Shown: positions 46,725 through 58,612, numbered from the stretch's first letter. The stretch is DNA of 64,000 bases from Isochrysis galbana (GCA_018136815.1 CM030932.1:3522614-3586613), one strand, 5' to 3'. Program-made: numbers and translations. Notes: generated by a model from the sequence alone, not told the origin.

Positions 46725-47996
46725 TCAGGCGAGCCTTTCGGCGAGGCCAATCGCTTCCGCCACAAGGCCGAGGTTGTCGCTCAATCTTAGTTTACCTTTG
46801 TTGTCTTCTGTAAATACCGGGGCGCTGAGCTCCGCTGACCTTTTTATTTTAGGTTTTCTACCCTGGGCCGCCGTGCGAGTGCGCATCGGGCGACAGGTTT
46901 TCGACGGTGTTAGGCCCCTCACCAGGGTGGTGAATCTTAAGAGCGTGGATTCTAAGACCGGTATGTAGTGGTATTCATATGATTCGAACTCTATTCTGTA
47001 GAAGTCTCTTATTATGTATCTCCAGGCTATGATATAGAGGGTTTTTAGGCTGTCGGGGGTGGTCGCGTCTGGGTATGCGAATAGCCTATCCTTAGTTTTC
47101 TGCCCATGTGACCTATTCGTTTTCGGAGTGTAGTTAGCGATCGCATCTATGGTGTCGAAGATTTTTCTTGTCGCGGGGCACCATGCCAGGTGGCATGAGT
47201 CCTCTTGATGTTGATTGCACATTCTGCACTTGTTGGTTGTGGTTGTCGCGAATCTGTTTTTGGTACCTATCCTCCTGTGGGTGATGTGTTTGAAGTGCGG
47301 GTGTTTGTCCGTGTGCTTCAACAGCGGCAGGGTGTACAGCCTGGCCATGTGTTTCCAGTTGTCTTTCGAGATGTCTAGGCGCTTTTCCCAAGCTATTTGG
47401 GCCGTTTGCGGGTCGTTTAGTCTTGTCACCTTGAGCGCGGCTTTCGTTATGTCGGAAACCGTGATTGCGTCGAGTGCGATTTTTCCTTTTTGTATGGCGT
47501 ACTCGTCGGCCAGCGGATATTCCATGTATTTTGGCCCTTTGTATCCGTTCTCCCATCGGGCCGGGGGGTGGTACCGTTGTGTTTCTTCGGCGTTCACTAC
47601 GCCTCCGGTGTCGGAGACCTCCCCGAGGTAATCGGTGTCTGTGTGGATCCATATGTTATTAAGTTTTTTGATGTGTTTATTGTCCTCTGAGGCCCTAATC
47701 TCTTCGCGTTCTGTTTCTCTCGGCTCTTGGCTGGAGTCTTTGCCCTTCTGGCAGGTCCTCTCACCGGGGACGGGTAGCGGGCGTTCCGCTGACTTGCCTA
47801 GTATTTGCCGCGCGTGGTCAACCACGGCGTCCCATGAGTCTAGGAACTCTGTTTTGCGGATCGCGCGGCCCTCGTGTACGAAGATCTCTGGGAGGTGTGC
47901 GACATATGCCGAGCACTCTTTTCTACTATAGGGCGTCGTGAAGGCATCGTCTTTGAACACGTTGTGGATTACGGTCGTGTGCAAGGTCTCCCACAT
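46725..47996 (-). pseudogene. LINE-a ORF2 C-terminal region (copy C)
   Basis: Frame continuing ORF2 after the frameshift: MWETLHTTVIHNVFKDDAF, FLDSWDAVVDHARQILG, YPLADEYAIQ, HPHFKHITHRRIGTKNRF and the zinc knuckle CRMCNQHQEDSCHLAWC, then LYIIAWRYIIRDFYRIEFE and the C-terminal AIGLAERLA before the stop. Same architecture as copies A and B. Confidence 0.85.
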
Positions 47997-49455
47997 TCGC
48001 GCCCATGCGGCGCGAATCGTGGGGGGGGGAGAAGTGTGGGTTGTGCCATATGGGTTGCGAGAGTGCGCCTTCGCGCGTGAGCCACGAGGGTTGGATGTTT
48101 AGGTCTCGGAAGTTTACCAGGGCCTCTTTCCAGAAGGTCGGGAGTGCTGGGTTGCCTCTGAGGCTTCCCGTAAGTGTTTTTATTGGTATCGTGGAGAGGA
48201 CAGCGCCCCTCCCCAGCCCGGTGCGACAGAACCATGCGTCCAGCGCGTGCTTCCAGATCGCTTTGCGTGCGTTTAGGTAGTTTAGGATCCATTTGGCTTG
48301 GAGGGCCTTGACATGAGTCGGCCAGTGTATGAGCCCTAGCCCCAATGTCCTGGTCGCGCTTTTTGCGTGGTGTGTGGCGTAGTGTGGGTGAGCGATCCAT
48401 TTGCTCTGCTTTTGGGTGTGTGGGCTCGTCCAGAGGACCGCATCCGCGGCCCTCTGTATCCGCGTGTGAAACCATTTAGGGGCGGCCAGAGTCTGTAGCC
48501 AATATCTCGGTGTTCCGTAAATAATGAAGTTTACTATGGCGGCTCTCCCAAATATCGACATGTGTCCGGTGGCCGGCGCTAGTTTGGTAACTTTCTCGTC
48601 GATTTTGTCTGCTAGCTTCGCCCAGAAGGGTTTGAGCGCCTCCGGCGCTCCTAGTGGCACGCCTAATATCGTTAGGTATTCGCCATTTTTTATCCAGTTG
48701 TATTTTCGCATGTCCCACGGGGGTTTGCGGGTCCTTTGCCCTCCCATCCGGAGTCCTTGGAACTTGCTTTCGTTCGTTTCCCCCCCCGTGGCTTTTTCAT
48801 GTAGTTGTACCCAGTACATGGATTTTTTCATGCTTTTATAGTCCCTGGCTATTAGCGCCGTGTCGTCTGCGAACTGGCTTATCTTCAGATTGTACCCATT
48901 GAGGTCTATTCCCGCTATGTCTTCGTCCCTGTTTATGGCCCGGGTGAGTGCCTCCGTCGTGAGTAGGAAGGTGAGCGGGGATAACGGGCATCCTTGCGGC
49001 ATGCCGCTTCCCACAGTAAAGGGATAGCTCCTTCCCCCGTTGGTTTTGATCGTCCTTACCGGTCGGGCGTTCTCGCTAGTGAGCGCTTTGGCGAGTGATT
49101 GGAAGTTCGGGCCAAAGTTGAGGAGTTCGAGGGCCAAGTGATAGAACTCCCAACTGACTCTATCGAACGCTTTTTCCCAATCAAGGGCTAGTATTAGGCC
49201 CGGTTCCCCGGTTTCGTCCAGATATGCTCTCGTGAGTTGGAGCAGGTGTGTTGCCTCGCTGATTAGCCGTCTTGGCACGAATCCTAATTGGTTTTCCGAT
49301 ATTATCCTGCCTATGATCTTGCCTAGTCTATTGGTCAAGATTTTGGCTAGTATTTTGTAGTCGCTTTGTAGTAGCGTAATGGGTCTATAGTTTCGCGGGT
49401 CACGCGCGTCGCCTTTTTTGTATAGTAATAGCGGGCTTGGAATTGTTGCGCACAA
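47926..49455 (-). CDS. LINE-a ORF2: reverse transcriptase (copy C)
   Basis: Non-LTR reverse transcriptase, which copies the element RNA onto nicked target DNA. Seen in order: KKGDARDPRNYRPITLL, ENQLGFVPRRLI, LILALDWEKAFDRVSWEFY (first catalytic Asp region), GSGMPQGCPLSPLTFLL, SQFADDTALIA (the FADD catalytic pair, about 48859-48873), then the thumb/connection NFIIYGTPRYWLQTLAAPKW. The frame is open for 509 codons. It ends after a one-base frameshift near 48010, beyond which the C-terminus continues in the frame 47996-46725. The endonuclease that should precede it is absent. Confidence 0.9.
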   Translation of the reverse strand: MCATIPSPLLLYKKGDARDPRNYRPITLLQSDYKILAKILTNRLGKIIGRIISENQLGFVPRRLISEATHLLQLTRAYLDETGEPGLILALDWEKAFDRVSWEFYHLALELLNFGPNFQSLAKALTSENARPVRTIKTNGGRSYPFTVGSGMPQGCPLSPLTFLLTTEALTRAINRDEDIAGIDLNGYNLKISQFADDTALIARDYKSMKKSMYWVQLHEKATGGETNESKFQGLRMGGQRTRKPPWDMRKYNWIKNGEYLTILGVPLGAPEALKPFWAKLADKIDEKVTKLAPATGHMSIFGRAAIVNFIIYGTPRYWLQTLAAPKWFHTRIQRAADAVLWTSPHTQKQSKWIAHPHYATHHAKSATRTLGLGLIHWPTHVKALQAKWILNYLNARKAIWKHALDAWFCRTGLGRGAVLSTIPIKTLTGSLRGNPALPTFWKEALVNFRDLNIQPSWLTREGALSQPIWHNPHFSPPHDSRRMGANVGDLAHDRNPQRVQRRCLHDAL

Positions 49456-50192
49456 TCTTCATTGACCGCGATGTGCCATGGGCCCCGCGAGGAGCGAGCC
49501 CAGAAGTCAGGTTCAGGGTCGACGCCCTCGAGCTCGAGTAGGAGTTCCACAATGGCCGCATAGACCGTGGTGTCATGGAGCACGAGGTCGCCCGCCTGGC
49601 TGAACGACATGTCGTAGTTGGCATCTGTGTCAGGTTGTTGATCTTCTTTTTCTGAGTCTGGGTCCTGGGGGGCGGGCCCGGGGAGGGTGGGGGTCAGTGG
49701 CATCGGGTGTTGGCGGAGGTGGAGAAGCAGGAGTGTGGGCTGCCTAGGAGGTCTTGGGTGGAGAGTGGTGGCTTGCGTGCTATCTCTGTGTGGCCAGAGG
49801 TGTATGTTGCTTCCATACGTCAGACAGATTGTCAGTATGTTGTGCCCATAAGGGCCACCCGGCTGCGGGTCGCGCCGCCGAGGCGGCGCGGCCCTTGCCA
49901 GGGTGGGAGGGGCCTCTGCCATAAGGCATGCCCAGTGGGGTGCGGCTGGTCCCTGCCTGATGCTGCTTCCCTGGGTCCTGCAGTCTGCTGCCCCCCATGT
50001 GGGGGGCCAGCATGGCTGCTGCGTGTGGTGTGGCCGGGGCCACGGGCCGTGTGGCGCGACGCGGGTCGCGCTCACCTGCTCGGCCTCTGATGGCGGACGC
50101 GGTCGCTTCGACAGCGACTGCTCCATGGGGGCTGGGGGGCCGCCCTCGGCGGGGGACCCGAAGGAGAGGAGAGGAGCGGCGGCGCGCTCCAT
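49440..50192 (-). pseudogene. LINE-a ORF1 N-terminal part (copy C)
   Basis: Starts MERAAAPLLSFGSPAEGGPP. It is Pro/Arg/His-rich for about 190 residues, then carries the conserved ORF1 block (VELLLELEGVDPEPDFWARS, GPWHIAVNEDCAQQF) that also occurs in copy B. It breaks off right after QQFQ, where polymerase sequence begins. Confidence 0.8.
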
Positions 50193-50728
50193 GGCAACTG
50201 ACTATAAAGTTAGTTGGCTGCGCCACTGCTGAAGTCGGGCGTGCAAAGGGCCACCTCTGCTGCCCCGGCAGCATCCGGGCCGTTCGTCGCTGCAGCACTC
50301 TCGCAAGCTGCACCACTCGCGCAACACTGGGAATGCGTGACGCTAAGCCTTCGCCTTCTGAAGGAGCCCAACCGGAGAGCGCCTGACTCACCACTGGTTG
50401 CCAAATCTGCGACACCACTGACTTCGGGCGCTCGACTGGCGACCTCTACGGCCTCAGCAGCATCCTCGCAGTTTGTCGCTGCAGCACTCCAGCAACCCCG
50501 GGAGTGCGCAACGCTACCCCTTCGCCGTCTGAAGGAGCCTAGGCCCCAGACATGACCATTAATGCAAGCCGGGGCGCTCAGATGACCCGCCCGCCCGCCC
50601 CCGGGCTCTGCCGGGGTCTCTGCAGGGCCTGCAGGGACATCTTCACCAGCGTCTTCACCTGCGTCGGCGTGCGGCATCGGCCAGCGGCTCAGTGCAGGTG
50701 CGCATCTTCCCAGTTGGAAAATTTTTTT

Positions 50729-50815
50729 ATTCAACGTCAAGGCGTACGGGCAGGTGCGCCGGGCGGACGTCGTGATAGTACCGGGCTACTGGTACTAACA
50801 CTCAGTTGTTTTATT
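50729..50815 (+). repeat. Inverted repeat, left copy (partner 54716-54803)
   Basis: About 87 bases from CGTCAAGGCGTACGGGC to CACTCAGTTGTTTTA pair, in inverted orientation and at roughly 80% identity, with 54716-54803. The shared core is GTCGTGATAGTACCGGGCTA. The two copies enclose the SAM-domain gene and a set of microsatellites. Confidence 0.75.
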
Positions 50816-51098
50816 ATTATTCATTTCATTCGATCCATTCGCGAAGTCAACGTTGCGGCCTCACTCACGCCCACGTTGCTCGCTTGCGAGAGATGAGGGG
50901 TGGTGGGCAAGTTTGCGCGCGACGAGTAAGGTACAGGCAAGCAGCAAGGAATGTCCGCTGATACACGTATGGATGGACGCAAGACGCATCAACGATGCAG
51001 GACGCGTAAACGATGCAGGACCCTGCGGCTGAAATACTCACGCACCCAAGGCTACAATGCGCAACGTGGTGAACGTGGCGGCTATGATTGGCGAGCCC
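50816..51098. other. 3' flank of the SAM-domain gene
   Basis: No gene is recognised. A short tandem (ACGCATCAACGATGCAGG / ACGCGTAAACGATGCAGG) lies at 50983-51019. Confidence 0.4.
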
Positions 51099-52728
<1,630 letters not shown>

Positions 52729-52739
52729 CGCAGCTGAGG

Positions 52740-53216
52740 TGCGCCAGAAAGAGGAGGGGGAGGGAGGAAGGGGGGGGGGGGGGGGGGGGGAGGGAGGGAG
52801 AGGGAGAGGGAGAGGGGGGGGGGGCGAGGAGGGAGAGAGGGAGAGAGAGATCGAAGGCGCGCGGGGGGGGGAGGGAGGGAGCGCGGCTGGCCAGCTGGCG
52901 CGCGGAGAGAGGGGAATGGGGGAGAGAGAAGGGGGGGGGGGAGCGAGAGGGAGAGGGAGAGGAAAGGGGGAGGAGGGGGGGAGGCCCGAATGAGTAAATC
53001 TCGTCGATTTGTTCGTTAGAAAACGAGAAGAAAGGGGGGAAGGGGGTGGCGCAAAAAGTAGGAGAGAGAGAGGGGGGGGGGGAGAGAGAAGGGAGAAGAA
53101 GAAGGAGAAGAAGAAGAAGAAGAAGAAGAAGAAGAAGAAGAAGAAGAAGAAGAAGAAGAAGAAGAAGAAGAAGAAGAAGAAGAAGAAGAAGAAGAAGAAG
53201 AAGAAGAAGAAGAAGA

Positions 53217-53265
<49 letters not shown>

Positions 53266-53680
53266 AGAGAGAATAAGAGAGAAGAGAGAAGAGAGAAGAG
53301 AGAAGAGAGAAGAGAGAAGAGAGAAGAGAGAAGAGAGAAGAGAGAAGAGAGAAGAGAGAAGAGAGAAGAGAGAAGAGAGAAGAGAGAAGAGAGAAGAGAG
53401 AAGAGAGAAGAGAGAAGAGAGAAGAGAGAAGAGAATAAGAGAGAAGAGAGAAGAGAGAAGAGAGAAGAGAGAAGAGAGAAGAGAGAAGAGAGAAGAGAGA
53501 AGAGAGAAGAGAGAAGAGAGAAGAGAGAAGAGAGAAGAGAGAAGAGAGAAGAGAGAAGAGAGAAGAGAGAAGAGAGAAGAGAGAAGAGAGAAGAGAGAAG
53601 AGAGAAGAGAGAAGAGAGGAGAGAGAAGAGAGGAGAGAGGAGAGAGGAGAGAGGAGAGAGAAGGGGGGTCTGGTTTGGGG
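52740..53680 (+). repeat. G-run, GAA and GAGAAGA satellite block
   Basis: GGGA/G-run 52755-52980, (GAA)n of about 40 units 53099-53221, (GA)n 53221-53262, then an AGAGAAG heptamer array to about 53625 (roughly 48 units, interrupted once near 53433). All purines are on the plus strand for about 900 bases. Located just upstream of the SAM-gene start. Confidence 0.95.
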
Positions 53681-53825
53681 GGTGCCACTTCTACGGCTCT
53701 CCTGTCCTCAGGTGCCTATTCAAATGGTTTCCTATTCCCTCTGGAGTCATAGCGAAAAGAGAAAAAAGAAGAGAGAAACAAGAGCAGAGAGTGCGAGCGG
53801 GTGGGGAGGAGATGAGAGAGAGAGA

Positions 53826-53942
53826 GAACTAAGAAGTCTTAGGGGAGAGAACTAAGAAGTCTTAGGGGAGAGAACTAAGAAGTCTTAGGGGAGAGAACTA
53901 AGAAGTCTTAGGGGAGAGAACTAAGAAGTCTTAGGGGAGAGT
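53826..53942 (+). repeat. 23-bp minisatellite, five units
   Basis: GAGAACTAAGAAGTCTTAGG plus GGA repeated five times head to tail almost perfectly. Each unit contains the palindrome CTAAGAAGTCTTAG. Confidence 0.95.
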
Positions 53943-54059
53943 TGGACATCTCGAGGAGTGGGCCGTCGATGGATTCCCTTTTGGTGAGAGGGATGTCTGG
54001 CCAACACGCGGTCATGTCAGGGAGCAGAAGGGAGCCAGAACAGAAGTAGAGTGGGGTCT

Positions 54060-54370
54060 CCGTATGGGCGACAGAGAGAGAGGGAGGGAGGGAGAGAGGG
54101 GAGAGGAGAGAGGAGAGAGGGGAGAGGGGAGAAAAGATATGGATGTGAGAGAGGAGAGGGAGAGGGGGAGGGGGAGAGAGAAGAGAGAGAAGAGAGAGAG
54201 AGAGAGAGAAGAGAGAGAGCACGAGGGAAGCGAGGCGCGGCGAGGGCGCGGGGAAGAGAGAAAGGGGGGTGGGGGGGGAGAAAGAAGCTCTGAAGTGGGA
54301 GTAAAGTACTCTCTCTCGGCAGGCGGCGGGGAGAGGGGGTGGGGGGGGGTGAGGGAGGGCGTAAACTAGG
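54060..54370 (+). repeat. GA-rich low complexity
   Basis: GGGA and GAGAGAAGA repeats with G-runs; no gene. Confidence 0.8.
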
Positions 54371-54923
54371 AGTACAGAACAAGAGGAGTAGAGTTGTAAA
54401 GCCCGGCGTAGGGCACAAGGAGTGGAGTTGTTTTGTAGGAGTGGTTCGATGGTCTGCTACAGAGTGTCGTGGTCACGTGGCACCGTCATCGACTCGTTGC
54501 GCTGGCTGGCCTCCAACGGGTACTCTGATCTATACTGCCCTCCTAGAAAACCCAACCGGCAGTATGCTGGTCAGCTGTCAGTTGCGGGTGAGCTGTAGTG
54601 CGGACTGCAAACTCCGGTGCCACATGCGGCATGCAGATGCATGCAACTTCAAGTGAAAACGTTGCGCAGGATCACCATAGGCTATCCATAGGGCGCCTGC
54701 TACATATAAAATATAAAACAACTGAGCGTTAGTACCACTACTGCCACTAGCCCGGTACTATCACGACACCCCTCAGCGCACTTGCCCGCACACCTTGAAG
54801 TGATGGCACAGACACATACTCATATATGCATCCCTACAAATCTCCCCCCTCGCAAACCCCCGGCTCCCATTATATAACTCCCCACAAGTTACAATGGGGG
54901 AAAACCCAGTGAGGCGGACCGAC
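54371..54923. other. Intergenic, holds right copy of an inverted repeat
   Basis: 54716-54803 is the inverted partner of 50729-50815. The flanking sequence has no recognised gene. Confidence 0.6.
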
Positions 54924-55469
54924 CTACGTCGGGCGACTCACCGGGAAAAAACACGGGGGGGGGGCCTCTTCGAACCAGACTTCTCCGGCTGGTGCGTCGG
55001 ACGCAGCCGTCTTCTCCTTCTCCGTCTTCTCCGTCTTCTCGTCCTGCTCCTCCGCTTCATTGTCCTCGGTGAGAGCGAGCGCGTGGGCGGTCTCGACCTC
55101 CTCCATCGACTCGGCTGGCTCCTCGACCTCCGCAGCCGGCGCAATGGGAAGAAGAAAGCCTGGAGCGTCCGACGCACAGTTCTCGGTCTTCTCTTCTTCT
55201 TCCACAGGCCCGGAGTCCTCGTCGGTGGTGGTGGTGGTGGACTCATCGGTCGGAGAAAGGGCCTCCTCCTCGGCATCAGGAACACGAACAGGCTCCGCCT
55301 CCTCCGCCGCGTCCTTGGAGCAGGAGGAGGAACGAGTCGTGCGAGCAGCGCTTCCGCTCGGCGTCCAGTCGACAGATGGCCGTGTCGAGGGAGTCGAACG
55401 AAGCCAGCGAGCAGGTGCACGAGAGGAGAGGACGGAGGAACGTACGGATGCGCGCCGAGTCGCCACCAT
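54924..55469 (-). CDS. Acidic low-complexity hypothetical protein
   Basis: 181-codon frame from ATG 55469 to a stop at 54924. The first 45 residues are basic and Ser/Arg-rich (MVATRRASVRSSVLSSRAPA), which could be a targeting peptide. The rest is strongly acidic with Glu/Asp/Thr runs (EEEEKTENC, EEQDEKTEKTEKEKTAASD). No domain. The codon third positions are GC-rich and the antisense frames are equally open, so coding status is uncertain; an exon of a larger gene is possible. Confidence 0.4.
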   Translation of the reverse strand: MVATRRASVRSSVLSSRAPARWLRSTPSTRPSVDWTPSGSAARTTRSSSCSKDAAEEAEPVRVPDAEEEALSPTDESTTTTTDEDSGPVEEEEKTENCASDAPGFLLPIAPAAEVEEPAESMEEVETAHALALTEDNEAEEQDEKTEKTEKEKTAASDAPAGEVWFEEAPPPCFFPVSRPT

Positions 55470-55780
55470 CGTGAGGAAGACGAGGGCGAGGAGAGAGCTG
55501 GAGGGTGAGCGAGGAGGGAGGAGGGAGACAGGCAGTAGGAGCCTTCTCTCTCTGGTAGGTCGATGAGAGGGGGAGGGGAGAGGGGGGGGGGCGGGGGGGG
55601 GGGAGAGAGAGAGATCAAAAGACCAGACAGCTGTTTACGTTAATGTTCTCGTCACATACTGTATACTGTGATAATCAACCGGTCCCAGGGGGTGCCCCCA
55701 GGGTTCCCGCCCGTCCTCCGCGCCCAGAGTTCCCCCGCGGAAAGAGTGAACGCACGGCGTGCACCAACCTGGAAGTTGCT

Positions 55781-56130
55781 ATGCGCACGCACGGCGCCCC
55801 CGCGGGGGGGCGCCGATGCACATCGCGCCGTGCCCACGCACGGCGTGCACAATGTGATTGCAAGTCATCACGCGTGCTGCGCAAAGAAACATCTCTTACA
55901 CGGCTAGTTTACGTAGTTGTGGGCATAAGGGGGTACGCAGAGGGAACGAGTTGACATGCGCACGCACGGCGTATCCGCGGGGGGACCGATGCACATCGCG
56001 CCGTGCCCATGCACGGCGTGCACCGAGGTGATTGCAAGTCATCACAGGTGCTCCGTGTGAAATATACTTTAAATTGTGTGTTTATGTAGTCGTCGGCCTT
56101 AGAGGAAACGCAGAGGAAAAGCCTTGACAC
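55781..56130 (+). repeat. Tandem duplication of a ~175-bp GC-rich unit
   Basis: Two head-to-tail copies starting ATGCGCACGCACGGCG at 55781 and 55956. Each has CCGATGCACATCGCGCCGTG, then CACGGCGTGCAC, GTGATTGCAAGTCATCAC and a T-rich end with GTAGT-GT-GGC. A partial earlier unit (CGCACGGCGTGCACCAACC) lies at 55751. Divergence is about 20-25%. No coding sense. Confidence 0.85.
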
Positions 56131-56249
56131 GGCGTCTCCCTCGGGGCGCGGGGAAAGCAGAGAAAAAAAGTTGTTATTCTATGATAATTTTAAAACAATT
56201 TAATTTTAAAGTTTAGTTTTCAACAATGCTCTATTATTTATACAACTGA

Positions 56250-58304
56250 TAGGGCGGTCAAACAGGGCTTTTTAAGTACTAATATGGGGGGGGGTCGACA
56301 TTTTTGACCGTGAGCGGAAAGCCCCGGCGAAAGCGCCTCGGAGGGTCTCCCCGCCTTTTCAGAATCCTCGTCCGAAAAGACGGTGCGAAGTCCCGTCGGA
56401 CCCCCCCCCCCTTGCACACGCTCTGGCGGCTCACACGAGCCGAACTAGACGTCGCTCCCACTGAGAGATGTGTTTCTTTAGTCTAAAAGGTGCCTACACA
56501 CCTCTTAAATTAGGGGTCCGACGCCCCATATTGCCTATAAAGCAAATTTCAAACCCTGGTGCCCCAGCGATGACGTCCGCGCATGCACATACGCACCACA
56601 CACAGCTCGCACACGGCTCATTCGGCTGTCACAGGATGCTCCTTGACTGTCCCGACCCTCGCCCCGCAGGATTCGCCCGGGCTCGCGATTGACGAGGAGC
56701 TGGAGCACCAGGACGCCATGGCGCTCGATGCTGCTCGCTGGTCGACAAGAGTTTGCTGGCCGCTGGCGGGACAGGTGCGCTGCCGATCGCGCCCGCTCTG
56801 GCGCAGATCGACCAGGCCCATACCTACAATTCCTTTGCCGCCCCAAACGTCAGGTTCCCGACTCGTATTTCGACGCTGTGAGGCAGGGAGAACACCTGCC
56901 GCCAATGCTCAACCAGAGCATCGGCGGCAGGTGTTCTCTCTATGTTTTCGTCGGCTCCTCGGATTTTCACGTGCATCATAGGGCTGGTAGCAATCTAGAA
57001 ATGTAATTCAAGCTAGCCTGCAGCGTGATCTGCGACGGCGCGACGCGCGCGGCCGAACAGTACTGTAGAATTGAGAGCTTTTTGTTTGACGTCTAAAGGG
57101 AGAAGTTTTCTCCGCACGGAGGGCTCGAAAATTGGGCAGAAGGGCGAATTTCGAGCTCTTGACCGCCCGTTCTTTTGGCTACTAGTAGATTCAATATGTA
57201 ATCTAGCCAAGCAGCGGCCTGAAAGCTTCAGGCGTGATGGTTGCGATCGATTTCTGTGGGCAATCGTGTCGTGAATCACGATTGGACACCGGCTGCTTTG
57301 CGCTCATCACGAGCCAACTTTTAGAATTTTTTGTACACACGGATGACCTCCAAGGCCATTCACGTTCGGAGACACACAAGTCGTGCCCGCCAAGCACGGG
57401 CCAGTCAATAGTTTGCCCGTTTTTATGGCACAACATCCCAACATGGAGCACAAAAAGTAGTTTTGTTTTCGCATTGACGTGCTGAATTGACGGACAGCCT
57501 CGTGTCTTCGAGCGTCTCACGTTCGATTTCGAGAGACAACCCCTCCCTTTCTTTCGATGATTCGACAGTCTCATATGGTAAGACTGGTTGGCTACCGAAA
57601 CATTGGCATTTGGGCATGCTGATGGTCATGTATTGTGCTCATATGTGTCTTGGACTGGTGAAATGAAGACTAAAATAAGAATTACTAAGGTTATAATTTG
57701 GCAAAACTATAATCAATTTGATCTTTTTCTCCTGCGGCGGCGCGCGATGGCGGCCGCAGCGATGGTCGCTGGCCTCGCCAGTGGCCTCGCAAGCGGCCTG
57801 TGGCCGCTCTGGCGAGGGTCTGCGCGGCCAGGAGGCCAGCAGACACCACCTCCCACCATGCTGAGGCGGTGCCGCGCGTGATGGGGCAGCCCATCATGCG
57901 CAGCACCGTCATTTTGACGGCTCGCGGCCTGCCGCGCACTGCATGCGCGCGAGGGGCTGGCAGTAGATGCCAGCAGGGGCGAGGTGGAGGGCGCAGGCGA
58001 CGCCGTGCGCCCGCGCAGGGTTTTGTACTGCCTGCCCGGGGGTAACCGTGCCCGGGGAACGCAGGCGCGCGTCGCACCGCGCGACCTGTGGTGCACTTTT
58101 GTGGTCGACGTCGATTTCGCACGAGCGCAAAAACGTTTTTGGGTCTGTGTGTTGAATGGCGTCGAAAATGTGCATATTTCTCATTAGATTCTGCCTAATA
58201 TACCCATTTCCAGTAGCATATCCTAAGATCTCGCTATGAAACCTCAATCTTGACTTAGTGAATTTTCACCCTTAGAAGTTAAAAGCCCTGTTTGACCGCC
58301 CTAC
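56250..58304. mobile_element. 2-kb TIR element, hAT-like ends
   Basis: TAGGGCGGTCAAACAGGGCT at 56250 and its complement ending at 58304 are perfect 23-base inverted repeats (through three further T). CAACTGA directly flanks both ends (56243-56249, 58305-58311), and an A extends the match to eight bases on the left. TAGGG fits the hAT terminal rule; 7-8 bp duplication fits too. I find no transposase in the 2055-bp interior. It contains a strong hairpin at 56888-56938 and several AT-rich frames such as 57203-57574 minus with no family match. It sits in a copy of the repeat seen at 360-424. Confidence 0.75.
56888..56938. other. Near-perfect 23-bp hairpin
   Basis: Arms GAGAACACCTGCCGCC-A-ATGCTC and its complement, one mismatch, loop AACCA. 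Located inside the TIR element. It could be a nested miniature element, a recombination or regulatory site, or a hairpin RNA precursor; no terminator context exists in a eukaryote. Confidence 0.8.
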
Positions 58305-58312
58305 AACTGACA

Positions 58313-58378
58313 ACTGTGGACATTTGATCGCTCAATTCGACTGATGTCCCACAATTGACGGAACGACACCTATACTCT
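58313..58378 (+). repeat. Second copy of the 360-424 repeat
   Basis: Starts CTGTGGACATTTGATCG, only one base after the target duplication of the TIR element, and ends CACCTATACTCTGG. Same orientation as 360-424. Confidence 0.7.
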
Positions 58379-58489
58379 GGGTTTTTTTTCTCTTCTTTTT
58401 CACTCTTCTTCTTCTTTCTTCCTCTGTTTCTTTTTACTGTTTACTGTTTTTCTTATTTACTGTTATTTCTTTTTGCCTCTGAGACATCG

Positions 58490-58612
58490 CGAATGCGACA
58501 AAGCCATCAGGCATGCCAGGAGGATGGATGGTTCCTCCCCCATGGCAGGGGAGGAGTGGAGAGAGGGGGGGGCTCGTGCCCCCCCATGGGTCAACCAAGT
58601 ATAAACTTAGTT
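58490..58612 (-). mobile_element. LINE 5' end fragment
   Basis: Reading minus from 58612: AACTAAGTTTATACTTGG, identical to the internal LINE start in copy B (29690), then GTTGACCC and ATG-GGG-rich sequence. No recognisable ORF beyond. Confidence 0.5.

Larger units (their letters stand above)
46386..50217 (-). mobile_element. LINE-a copy C, chimeric, with target duplication
   Basis: Sense strand minus, 3832 bp. The 16-bp duplication CTGCGCCACTGCTGAA is at 46372-46387 and 50218-50233. The 5' end is CCAACTAACTTTATAG, then ATG 50192. The ORF1 N-terminus is joined near 49437 directly to the reverse transcriptase, so the endonuclease is missing. The 3' UTR ends TTAAAAGG followed by ten T (46386-46395 on the plus strand as A). 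Confidence 0.92.
45746..50740 (-). pseudogene. ORF interrupted by LINE-a copy C
   Basis: Two minus-strand frames, 50740-50218 and 46371-45746, join in the same phase if LINE-a copy C and one duplication are removed (DFSSGA continues to ETPPMNGEGG). The combined product of about 380 residues has two tandem ~57-residue units, each starting LGSFRRRR(G/L)SV-HS and containing SAAATN-DAA-A-EVA. Then come a Cys/Ser-rich middle, a basic SERRRKRKAIDASVTWL stretch and a Ser/Arg tail. No family is recognised, and the start at 50740 lies in a dispersed repeat, so the true 5' end is uncertain. Either a host gene knocked out in this haplotype or an older decayed frame. Confidence 0.45.

Noticed and set aside
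46725-50192. Complete, active LINE
   Set aside because: Endonuclease region is missing and ORF2 has a frameshift near 48010, so copy C cannot be autonomous.
49980-50220. Plus-strand frames similar to 29500-29690
   Set aside because: They are antisense to the conserved LINE ORF1 start; the minus-strand frame with MERAAA is shared by several copies.
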